Made by a program: the position numbers and the translations under genes | Notes under the pieces: generated by a model | What the model saw: the letters and a program-made list of their open reading frames with translations, nothing else | Database searches by the model: none | What the model was told of the DNA's origin: nothing | Shown: piece after piece, positions 1 to 7,655 of the stretch | Position numbering within the stretch: position 1 is the first letter of the stretch | Layout: each line of letters begins with the position of its first letter | NCBI GenBank assembly: GCA_027083995.1 | Contig: JALWME010000087.1 | Coordinates: 1 to 17,984 of the forward strand | Reading direction: 5' to 3' | DNA: 17,984 bases | Origin: Sulfurovum sp. | GTDB taxonomy: Bacteria > Campylobacterota > Campylobacteria > Campylobacterales > Sulfurovaceae

Positions 1-25
1 TCTCTTGTACAATCTCACATTTGCA

Positions 26-62
26 AAACCCTCTGTGAATGTCTAGGTTATTCAGAGGGTTT
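26..62. terminator. Stem-loop, probable (bidirectional) terminator
   Basis: A perfect 10-bp inverted repeat, AAACCCTCTG (26-35) with CAGAGGGTTT (53-62), encloses a 17-base loop. On the minus strand the stem runs into TTTT, a short U-tail suiting termination of transcripts leaving nuoN. On the plus strand the tail is only TTT. It may serve both the nuo operon and a convergent gene to the left of the window. No gene tail can be proven in bases 1-25. Confidence 0.4.
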
Positions 63-106
63 AATGATACGATAAAAATGTCTCTTGAAGAGTTGGAGAA
101 ATTTAC

Positions 107-133
107 TATAGGGTGCCTCAGACACACCCTATA
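107..133 (-). terminator. Stem-loop directly after nuoN stop codon
   Basis: A perfect 9-bp stem, TATAGGGTG (107-115) with CACCCTATA (125-133), has a 9-base loop and begins one base after the nuoN stop codon on the minus strand. Its position marks the 3' end of the nuoG-N transcript. The sequence beyond it (GTAAATTTC) is a poor U-tract, so it could instead be an mRNA-stabilising hairpin, with termination at the second hairpin (26-62). Confidence 0.45.
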
Positions 134-134
134 T

Positions 135-1625
135 TTAATACCCACTGGCACTTATCATATAATACAAGTAAGACAATAAAGGCTGTACATAGAAGATAGC
201 AGTTACAGTGGCAACTGTTGCTAGCCCTATAACAACCATCAGTGGCTTGGAAAGGTTATAATAGACTGTATCTACATCTTGTACTGGCTCTTTGAGGAAC
301 ATATACACAATAAGCTTTAGGTAGTAGTATGCTGCTACAGCAGAGTTAAGCCCCATGATAATAGCCAACCAAATATAACCAGCATTTACGGCTGCTTGCA
401 TTACATATATCTTACCCCAAAAGAGTGAGAATGGTGGTACACCCGCAAGTGAAAGCATAAACAATGCCATAATCACTGCACCCATAGGCATAATTTGGAT
501 AAACCCTGCAAACTTCTCATAGGGGTGGTCATGCAAGTTATCAAATCTTCTCTTTTTGTGACGAGAAATCCATAACATTGTAAATGCACCAAGATTGGTA
601 AACATAAAGAGTGCATAGTAGAGGAATATCGCTGTATTCCCCTCTGTAGTATCCAGTGCCAAGGCTGCCATAATGAAACCAGCATGAGAGATAGATGAGT
701 AGGCTAGCATACGCTTCACATCGTTTTGTACCAGTGCCATAATATTGGCTAGTGTCATTGTAAGTACTGCAATGACCAAAATGACAATACGCACCCACTC
801 CACACCCAGGTCAATATACATACCAAATATTCTAATACTTACAACAAAAGCTGCTATTTTAGGTATGACTGACATATATCCAGCCATTGGTGCAGATGCT
901 CCTTCATAGACATCTGGTGCCCATGTATGGAAAGGAAAAAGAGAAAGCTTAAAGGCAAAGGCTACAAGCAACAATACCGATGAACCAAAGATAGCAACCA
1001 TAAGTCCTACCTCATCTATACGTGTTGCCATCACCTCTGCTACTTTATAAAGTTCTATGGATCCTGTAAGTGCATAGACTACTGCTGACCCCATAGCAAA
1101 GAATCCAGCCGCCAAAGCACCCATAGTAAAGTACTTTACCGCTGCCTCATATGAGTTAGCTCTGTTGTGTAGTGCTATGAGAGTATAGAGTGAAAGTGAC
1201 GCAGTTTCCAGCCCCACAAAAATAAGGATAAGGTTATCTGTAGCCACCATAAACTGGAATCCTGCAATCATAAACAAAAAGAGTGCAAAGTACTCAGGAT
1301 AAGAATATTCATGAAACCTTTTGGACGTAAGCGCCAACGGTATGAATATCATAGACCCACCGATAATCATCAGTTGAGAAATAATAGAGATACCATCTAT
1401 AAGCATCACATCAAAAAAACCACGTTCATTCACATTAAGCCCTAAGACAGAACCAAAGTCTATGAATAGCACCAAGACAGTAAGCATCACATAGAGTGAT
1501 TTATCTAATTTTTTATTCAGCAGATCAATGACTAAAATAATCAAAGCACCAGCAATAGCAATGAGCATAGGAGCAAGTGTAATAAGGTTTAAGCTCTCAA
1601 GGCTTACGTTAATTGGCTCTAACAT
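135..1625 (-). CDS. nuoN: NADH-quinone oxidoreductase subunit N (complex I)
   Basis: Membrane subunit of complex I, one of three antiporter-like proton channels of the membrane arm. At 496 residues it has the family's length and is almost entirely hydrophobic helices. The channel residues are visible: Glu140 in the VGLETASLSLY segment and Lys226 in AFKLSLFPFHTWAPDVYEG, followed by the conserved NDVKRMLAYSSISHAGF segment. Last gene of the cluster. Its ATG overlaps the nuoM stop by one base (TAATG) and a strong ribosome binding site (AAGGAGGTG) lies just upstream inside nuoM, so coupled translation is likely. Two hairpins follow it. Identity is certain from sequence and context; NuoM and NuoL are paralogues but are separately present next door. 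Confidence 0.97.
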   Translation of the reverse strand: MLEPINVSLESLNLITLAPMLIAIAGALIILVIDLLNKKLDKSLYVMLTVLVLFIDFGSVLGLNVNERGFFDVMLIDGISIISQLMIIGGSMIFIPLALTSKRFHEYSYPEYFALFLFMIAGFQFMVATDNLILIFVGLETASLSLYTLIALHNRANSYEAAVKYFTMGALAAGFFAMGSAVVYALTGSIELYKVAEVMATRIDEVGLMVAIFGSSVLLLVAFAFKLSLFPFHTWAPDVYEGASAPMAGYMSVIPKIAAFVVSIRIFGMYIDLGVEWVRIVILVIAVLTMTLANIMALVQNDVKRMLAYSSISHAGFIMAALALDTTEGNTAIFLYYALFMFTNLGAFTMLWISRHKKRRFDNLHDHPYEKFAGFIQIMPMGAVIMALFMLSLAGVPPFSLFWGKIYVMQAAVNAGYIWLAIIMGLNSAVAAYYYLKLIVYMFLKEPVQDVDTVYYNLSKPLMVVIGLATVATVTAIFYVQPLLSYLYYMISASGY

Positions 1626-3151
1626 TACTTCACCTCCTTGTCTGATTTGGCTACGATGATTAACTCTTTAGCCTCTTTTGTGATGGCTTTTTCATCCATA
1701 AAGGACAACAATGCATTCACAGAGTTATCAATAGGTGTCAACACAGGCTTCGGGTAAACACCCAGCCAGATGACAATGGCAACCAATGGTATAAGTGACC
1801 AAGTCTCTCTACTGTTTAAATCTTTTAGCTTTTTGTTCTCTTCATTATCTAGTGGACCAAAGAAAGCCAACTTCATGACTCTTAACATATAGACTGCTCC
1901 TAAAATAATAGATGTACCAGCGATAATAGTCATCATAGGAGAGACTTGGTAAAACCCAAGAAGCACAAGAAACTCACCGACAAACCCTATAGTAAGTGGT
2001 AGCCCTACTGAAGCCATAAGCATCACACCAAAGATGATAGCAAACTTAGGCATCACAGCTGCAAGCCCTCCAAACTCTGATAGTAGCTTCGTATGCCTTC
2101 TTTCATAAATCATCCCTACAAGCATAAACAGAGCCCCTGAGACAATCCCATGAGAGAGCATCTGAAATACCGATCCTGAAAGCCCTTCAGAGTTCATGGC
2201 AAAAAGACCAAGCATGATAATACCCATATGCGATACAGATGAGTAGGCAATGACCTGTTTCATATCTTTTTGTGCATAAGCAATCATCGCTGTATAGACA
2301 ACCATGATAAGTGACAACACAGCTATAGGTGTAATAGCCATTACCGCAGCATCAGGAAACATAGGAAGTGAAAATCTTACAAATCCATACGTACCCATCT
2401 TAAGCAAAATAGCTGCAAGGATAACTGAACCAATAGTTGGTGCTTGTCCATGTGCATAAGGAATCCAAGTATGGAATGGGAACATAGGTACTTTAATAGC
2501 AAAACCTATAAAAAATGCTGCAAACAACCATAGCTGATAATTGACTGGCAATACCAGTGCATACCAATCTGTAATAGCAAAACTCCATACACCTGTAAGA
2601 TTATGATAAATATATGCAACAAACAACATACCTACAAGCATGATGAGTGAACCCATAAATGTATATAAGAAAAATTTGATAGATGCATAGATACGTAAAG
2701 GACCACCCCATGCACCAACAATATAGAGCATCGGTACAAGTGAAAGCTCCCAGAACAAGTAAAAGATTATTGCATCAAGTGCCACAAATACACCTATCAT
2801 CGTCATTTCCAAAAAGAGAAGCGTAATAATCATATTTTTGATATTTTTTGTCTCACCCATAGATGCCATACCAATAAGCGTCATCAATGTAGTCATAATA
2901 ATAATAAACAGTGAAATACCATCTGCACCCAAGTAGTATGATATCCCCATGTCTGGAATCAACGGTACCATCTCTACAAACTGCATACCTGCATTACTCA
3001 TATCAAAAGAGAACCATAACCATAAAGACAAAAAGAACTCTATCGTTACTACAGTGATACCGTACATTCTTATGCTCTTACTATCTACTACAAACCCCAG
3101 CAGTCCTGCAACTGCTGGAAAAAATACCAATATACTTAAAATATTTTCCAT
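1625..3151 (-). CDS. nuoM: NADH-quinone oxidoreductase subunit M (complex I)
   Basis: Second antiporter-like subunit of the complex I membrane arm. The 508-residue protein is polytopic. Key proton-path residues can be seen: Glu135 in FWELSLVPMLYIVGAWGG and Lys220 in GFAIKVPMFPFHTWIPYAHGQAP, with the QKDMKQVIAYSSVSHMG motif further on. The C-terminus is a short charged tail rich in Lys and Glu, likely cytoplasmic. The ATG is preceded by GGGAT. The gap to nuoL is 9 bases, and its stop overlaps nuoN by one base. A normal family member in canonical order. Confidence 0.97.
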   Translation of the reverse strand: MENILSILVFFPAVAGLLGFVVDSKSIRMYGITVVTIEFFLSLWLWFSFDMSNAGMQFVEMVPLIPDMGISYYLGADGISLFIIIMTTLMTLIGMASMGETKNIKNMIITLLFLEMTMIGVFVALDAIIFYLFWELSLVPMLYIVGAWGGPLRIYASIKFFLYTFMGSLIMLVGMLFVAYIYHNLTGVWSFAITDWYALVLPVNYQLWLFAAFFIGFAIKVPMFPFHTWIPYAHGQAPTIGSVILAAILLKMGTYGFVRFSLPMFPDAAVMAITPIAVLSLIMVVYTAMIAYAQKDMKQVIAYSSVSHMGIIMLGLFAMNSEGLSGSVFQMLSHGIVSGALFMLVGMIYERRHTKLLSEFGGLAAVMPKFAIIFGVMLMASVGLPLTIGFVGEFLVLLGFYQVSPMMTIIAGTSIILGAVYMLRVMKLAFFGPLDNEENKKLKDLNSRETWSLIPLVAIVIWLGVYPKPVLTPIDNSVNALLSFMDEKAITKEAKELIIVAKSDKEVK

Positions 3152-3160
3152 TTTTATCCC

Positions 3161-5080
3161 TTACACGAACATCGCTGAAATCGCAGCGACGGACAATAAT
3201 ATTACAGCTCCAACAGCCATCCAGTTAAGATAATTTGAAAGGTTACCTGTCTGCATACCTCTTGTTTTATCTCCTGTGTTATAGAAGAATTTAGCGATGC
3301 CATCTACTGTCGCATCGACTATCTTCAAGTCTACTTCTGTCCAGAACTTCTCAGACACCATTCTGTATGGTTTGGTGATAAACTCCTCATAAAACTTCGG
3401 TACATAGTACTGGTTTATAAGTAGTTTATAGAAGAAACCATTTTCAACCTCTTCATCTCTTTTCCAGGCTTTTTCCCCTGTTCTTGCATATTTATAATAC
3501 GCATAAGCTATACCTGAGACTGCTACAAAAATAACAATGAGCCCTAAATAAGTTGCCAAGTGATGCGTATGATCTGACATCTCATACTGTACTGAGTCAC
3601 CTATCTTATAGATAAACGCTTTATATGTTGACATAAACCACCCTGTGATGATAGCAAGTACAGCCAGAGGAGACATTGCTACAAGTACAAACTTATACAT
3701 TTCGTGAGGATGAAACCCTAGAGGGGTATGTCTGTCTTCACCATGGAAGGATAAAAATACTTGTCTAAATGAATAAAATGCTGTCATACCAGCAGTAATC
3801 ACAAGCACTATCCATAAGATATAAGTATGTTCATTAAATGCTGTCTCGATGATAGCATCTTTAGACCAGAAACCTGCAAGAGGAGGGAGACCAGCCAGTG
3901 CAATGGAGGCAATACCCATGTAGATCCATGTACCTCTCATTTTTTTACGCAAATCACCCATTTTAAAAAGGTCAAGTTCATCATGCATCGCATGCATAAC
4001 ATTACCCCCTCCAAGGAATAAGAGTGCCTTGAAAAATGCGTGTGCTGCAAGGTGGAAAAGTGCTATCCAGTACGCTCCAAGTCCAGCAGCGGCAAACATA
4101 TACCCAAGCTGTGAAAGTGTAGAGTAGGCAATGATACGCTTCAAATCACGTTCAACCAGTGCCATAGATGCTGCATAAAACGCCACAAATGTACCAAGGC
4201 TAGCAATAAACATACTTACCCCTGCTACCTCTTCCATAGAATAGAGAGGATTTGCTCTAATGACCAAGAACACCCCAGCTGTTACCATCGTTGCTGCGTG
4301 AATAAGTGCCGATACAGGTGTAGGTCCCTCCATCGCATCCGTAAGCCAGGTATGCAGTGGGAACTGTGCTGATTTACCCATAGCTCCTATAAAGAGTGCG
4401 ATGGCTGCTCCAATCAAAACCGTCTCAGAAAGATAAGGTAACTGTGCAAAGACTTCGTCATACTTCAAAGAACCTGTGTTCCAGTAAAGTATAAAGATAC
4501 CAACCAACATACCAAGGTCAGCAATACGGTTCATAATGAATGCTTCATTTGCTGCCCATGATGGAGAGATGGATGGGTTGTCCTCTCTGGCTTGGTCTGA
4601 TTTGTGATACCAAAAACCAACAAGTAACCAAGAACAAACTCCCACACCTTCCCAGCCTATAAATAGTCCCAAGAAGTTATCTGACATAACAAGTATCAAC
4701 ATGGAGAATACAAAGGCAGAGAGGTATGAAAAGAATCTGTTAAAACTCTTGTCGTGATCCATATAACCTATGGCATATATATGTACGATGGTAGATACAA
4801 GTGTAACGACTGTCATCATAGTCACCGATATCTGGTCAATCACAAAACCAAAAGAGACGTTAAAATCTCCAGCATCTATCCAGTCCATCATCGTGACATT
4901 GATGACTTCTCCGGTTATGTAAAGATTTGCTGCTAAAAATGCAGAGGCCAAAAATGAGATAAACAACAATGCAGATGCCACAACACCTACAAATATCTGT
5001 CTTTGACTCATCCCAAACAATGATGCAAACAGTGAGCCTGCAAACGGTGCAAAAAGTGCTACGTATACTAAACTTTCCAT
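3161..5080 (-). CDS. nuoL: NADH-quinone oxidoreductase subunit L (complex I)
   Basis: Distal antiporter-like subunit of complex I; in the family its long C-terminal amphipathic helix braces the membrane arm. The 639-residue protein shows Glu144 (IGWEGVGVCSWLLVGFW), Lys236 (GAMGKSAQFPLHTWL) and Lys408 (LAGLPPLAGFWSKDAI), the expected channel residues. The hydrophilic stretch after about residue 520 and the final hydrophobic anchor (about 617-639) fit the lateral helix and last transmembrane segment. The start ATG lies one base after the nuoK stop, with GAGAGGAT as ribosome binding site inside the end of nuoK, implying tight coupling. Confidence 0.97.
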   Translation of the reverse strand: MESLVYVALFAPFAGSLFASLFGMSQRQIFVGVVASALLFISFLASAFLAANLYITGEVINVTMMDWIDAGDFNVSFGFVIDQISVTMMTVVTLVSTIVHIYAIGYMDHDKSFNRFFSYLSAFVFSMLILVMSDNFLGLFIGWEGVGVCSWLLVGFWYHKSDQAREDNPSISPSWAANEAFIMNRIADLGMLVGIFILYWNTGSLKYDEVFAQLPYLSETVLIGAAIALFIGAMGKSAQFPLHTWLTDAMEGPTPVSALIHAATMVTAGVFLVIRANPLYSMEEVAGVSMFIASLGTFVAFYAASMALVERDLKRIIAYSTLSQLGYMFAAAGLGAYWIALFHLAAHAFFKALLFLGGGNVMHAMHDELDLFKMGDLRKKMRGTWIYMGIASIALAGLPPLAGFWSKDAIIETAFNEHTYILWIVLVITAGMTAFYSFRQVFLSFHGEDRHTPLGFHPHEMYKFVLVAMSPLAVLAIITGWFMSTYKAFIYKIGDSVQYEMSDHTHHLATYLGLIVIFVAVSGIAYAYYKYARTGEKAWKRDEEVENGFFYKLLINQYYVPKFYEEFITKPYRMVSEKFWTEVDLKIVDATVDGIAKFFYNTGDKTRGMQTGNLSNYLNWMAVGAVILLSVAAISAMFV

Positions 5081-5081
5081 A

Positions 5082-5384
5082 TTATCCTCTCATATTTGCT
5101 AGGTCATCTAAGTCAAGAGAACCATGTTTTTTATATAGTACTATCAAGATACCAAGTCCCACTGCCACTTCAGATGCTGCAATAGCAATGATAAAAAAGG
5201 CAAACATCTGACCTGTTAGGTCATTGTAGTAGTGAGAAATAGCTGCAAATGCTATATTGACTGCATTAAGCATTACTTCTGTTGCAAAGAAAAGCATCAA
5301 AAGGTTTCTTCTTCTTAATACTCCCATAAGCCCTATAGAAAAGAGTATTGCTGATATGATTAGGTAATGCGAGAGCCCTATCAT
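5082..5384 (-). CDS. nuoK: NADH-quinone oxidoreductase subunit K (complex I)
   Basis: Small membrane subunit (100 residues, three predicted helices) that contributes a proton half-channel next to NuoJ and NuoN. The two buried carboxylates known to matter in E. coli NuoK are present at the usual places: Glu36 (FFATEVMLNAVN) and Glu72 (AASEVAVGLGI). The arginine-rich loop LRRRN at 23-27 is the conserved cytoplasmic loop. The ATG overlaps the nuoJ stop by four bases (ATGA), a typical coupled junction, and nuoL begins one base after its stop. Confidence 0.97.
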   Translation of the reverse strand: MIGLSHYLIISAILFSIGLMGVLRRRNLLMLFFATEVMLNAVNIAFAAISHYYNDLTGQMFAFFIIAIAASEVAVGLGILIVLYKKHGSLDLDDLANMRG

Positions 5385-5974
5385 TTTTCATCCTTTATTA
5401 TCATAATTTCATCATCGGCACTTAAGTCTTCTGTAAGTGACTCTTCCATTTTCTTACCTGCGAGTATAATCCCTGCTATCATTGCAACAAGTAACATCAC
5501 CGCCGCTACTTCAAATGGTATAAGATACTTTGTAAAAAGTACCATACCTACATCCTGTGCATTTCCCACACCCTCATGCATAGGGTAGAGTGCAGTGATA
5601 TTCTCTGAATAGATAGGTGCTGCAAACATCAGCACCAGTACCAATGCAGACAGACCACCAAGCAAAAAGACCAAAGCGTTGTTTGTATTTTTTTCTTTGA
5701 TCTCTCTGGTGGCATCAAAAAACATCATAGCAAAGGCATACAAAGCCATAACCGCTCCCACATAGACCACCAATTGAACTACTCCTAGGAAATCTGCCCC
5801 CAAGATAAAGAAAAAGCCTGAGATAAGTACCATTCCTGCTGCCAATGCTGTCATTGCATACAAGATATTTTTACTTATCACAGTGACCAAAAAGAGTCCT
5901 GTAATCAAAAGAGAGAAGAGATAAAACGCAAATCCCTCTATAGTCATCAAAGATGCCAAAAAGTTTTCAAACAT
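5381..5974 (-). CDS. nuoJ: NADH-quinone oxidoreductase subunit J (complex I)
   Basis: Membrane subunit of complex I, 197 residues with about five helices. The third-helix region reads FLGVVQLVVYVGAVMALYAFAMM, the conserved NuoJ signature containing the helix that changes conformation in the catalytic cycle. After the last helix (about 150-172) there is a short acidic cytoplasmic tail rich in Asp and Glu. A good ribosome binding site (CTAGGAGGGATA) precedes the ATG. Gap to nuoI is 12 bases, the longest inside this unit, and it overlaps nuoK by four bases. Confidence 0.96.
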   Translation of the reverse strand: MFENFLASLMTIEGFAFYLFSLLITGLFLVTVISKNILYAMTALAAGMVLISGFFFILGADFLGVVQLVVYVGAVMALYAFAMMFFDATREIKEKNTNNALVFLLGGLSALVLVLMFAAPIYSENITALYPMHEGVGNAQDVGMVLFTKYLIPFEVAAVMLLVAMIAGIILAGKKMEESLTEDLSADDEIMIIKDEK

Positions 5975-5986
5975 ATCCTATCCCTC

Positions 5987-6610
5987 CTAGTATGCTAATG
6001 GTGTTTTTTTGATGTTTTCATCTGCATTTGGAGAGATAGCACCAAAACCATCATACTCTTGTTGCAAATTCAACTTATCTATAGGTGTTAACATGTCTTC
6101 AAAAAGCGAAAACCCTGCTCTTTGTTCTGCTGCATTTTCATATCTAGGTCCGTGTACAATGGCAAGTTCTGGACATACTTCTGCACAGTAACCACAAAAG
6201 ATACAACGCCCAAAATTAATGGTATATTCACTCACTTCCTTACGTTGCTCTTCATCATATCTGGTATCCATAGCGATACAGTTTGAAATACATATCTTTT
6301 CACACAAACCACAACCAATACATCTATAATTACCAGACTCCAATAACCTTAGCATATCATGAATAGCTCTGTATCTTGGAGAGATAGGCAGTTTTTCAAA
6401 AGGATACTTCACTGTATGCATATCACCTCCAAAGAGTGCTTTAAGCATCGCTTTCATAGTCACCCCAAGTCCCACAAATAGTTCAGGTTTAAGCGTACGT
6501 TTTACGACTTGCTTAAACTGGCATCTCCACCCTTCGGGTTTTTTCCCTACGTCTAATGTAATGTAGTTTTGTCTACCTACATTTCTGTCTTTAAATTGTT
6601 CTAAACTCAT
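5987..6610 (-). CDS. nuoI: NADH-quinone oxidoreductase subunit I, 2x[4Fe-4S] (complex I)
   Basis: Peripheral-arm ferredoxin-like subunit carrying clusters N6a and N6b, which pass electrons from NuoG to NuoB. The 207-residue protein has two CxxCxxCxxxC motifs: Cys97, 100, 103, 107 and Cys136, 139, 142, 146. The second ends in the usual CP. The first is followed by Ile instead of Pro and has an additional Cys111 (CISNC), a departure from the common bacterial form. The N-terminal 60 residues resemble the membrane-associated helix of NuoI. The C-terminal tail after residue 160 has no motif I recognise. Ribosome binding site AAGGAG lies 9 bases from nuoH's stop region. Confidence 0.97.
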   Translation of the reverse strand: MSLEQFKDRNVGRQNYITLDVGKKPEGWRCQFKQVVKRTLKPELFVGLGVTMKAMLKALFGGDMHTVKYPFEKLPISPRYRAIHDMLRLLESGNYRCIGCGLCEKICISNCIAMDTRYDEEQRKEVSEYTINFGRCIFCGYCAEVCPELAIVHGPRYENAAEQRAGFSLFEDMLTPIDKLNLQQEYDGFGAISPNADENIKKTPLAY

Positions 6611-6619
6611 ACCTACTCC

Positions 6620-7654
6620 TTATACCAATATCACTATGGCAGTAATCAAAATATTTAGCAACGCTATTGGCATCAATACTTTCCAACAAAACCACATCAA
6701 CTGATCTGGTCTTATATGTGGCCAAGAAGCTCTTACCCACAACATAAGGAAAAAGAAACCTGCTATTTTAAGCATGATAAAAAGCCATCCTAAAAAACCA
6801 TCTGCATCATACCCACCCAAGAAGACTACTGAAGCGATAATAGCAACCGTAATCATGTTGGCATACTCACCAATGAAAAACATACCCCACCTCATACCTG
6901 AATACTCTGTTGCGTATCCAGAGACTACTTCTGCCTCATGTTCAAGTAGGTCAAATGGTGTTCTGTTTGTCTCAGCAAATCCTGCGATAAGAAAAAGTAT
7001 AAAAGCTACTGGCTGTTGCCAGATAAGCCATGAGCCTACGCCTCCACTTTGATAGTCGTTAAACTCTACAAACGAAAGTGAACCTACAAGCATAATAGGT
7101 GCCAAGATTGAAAGCCCGGTAACCACTTCATAAGATAAAAACTGCACAGCTGTTCTAGCCGCTCCAATGATACCCCATTTGTTTGCCTGAGACATACCTG
7201 CCAGTAGTGGCCCATAAAGTCCTGCTGCCATCATACCCAGTACAAACAAAATACCTACATTGACATCTGAGGCAATTGAAGGTACAAATGTACCACCAAT
7301 GAGGGGCATAAACTCAGGTACAGTAAAATCAGGAAACACAGGCACAGCGGACAAAGCAATAAACGCTGTAGCCGCTGTGATAATCGGTGCTATCATAAAA
7401 ATGAGTTTGTTTGCATTTTGTGGGATGATGTCTTCTTTGGTAAAAAGCTTTATCCCATCTGCTGCAATTTGAAGTACGCCGTAAGGACCTACGTGCATTG
7501 GTCCCAAACGTCTTTGCATAAATGCCAATACTTTTCTCTCTATAAACGTACCAAATCCTGCCAAGGCAGAAAGTACAGCCAAAATAATCACTGCTTTTAT
7601 AATGACACCCAGTGCTGTCACTTGTGGTAAGTTTTCTACTAATGTTGCTTCCAT
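6620..7654 (-). CDS. nuoH: NADH-quinone oxidoreductase subunit H (complex I)
   Basis: Membrane subunit that forms most of the quinone-binding chamber at the junction of the two arms. The 344-residue polytopic protein carries the first cytoplasmic loop ERKVLAFMQRRLGP (39-52) followed by GPYGVLQIAADGIKLFTKED, and the acidic loop AETNRTPFDLLEHEAE (227-242) followed by GYATEYSGM, both lining the quinone channel in known structures. Near the C-terminus is WVRASWPHIRPDQLMWFCWK, also conserved. Starts one base after the nuoG stop, with AAAGGTG as ribosome binding site within the last codons of nuoG. Confidence 0.97.
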   Translation of the reverse strand: MEATLVENLPQVTALGVIIKAVIILAVLSALAGFGTFIERKVLAFMQRRLGPMHVGPYGVLQIAADGIKLFTKEDIIPQNANKLIFMIAPIITAATAFIALSAVPVFPDFTVPEFMPLIGGTFVPSIASDVNVGILFVLGMMAAGLYGPLLAGMSQANKWGIIGAARTAVQFLSYEVVTGLSILAPIMLVGSLSFVEFNDYQSGGVGSWLIWQQPVAFILFLIAGFAETNRTPFDLLEHEAEVVSGYATEYSGMRWGMFFIGEYANMITVAIIASVVFLGGYDADGFLGWLFIMLKIAGFFFLMLWVRASWPHIRPDQLMWFCWKVLMPIALLNILITAIVILV

Positions 7655-7655
7655 C

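Noticed and set aside
78..179. Plus-strand ORF of 33 codons starting MSLEELEKF
   Set aside because: No ribosome binding site, it overlaps the nuoN 3' end and the nuoN hairpin on the opposite strand, and the second half shows no protein-like character.
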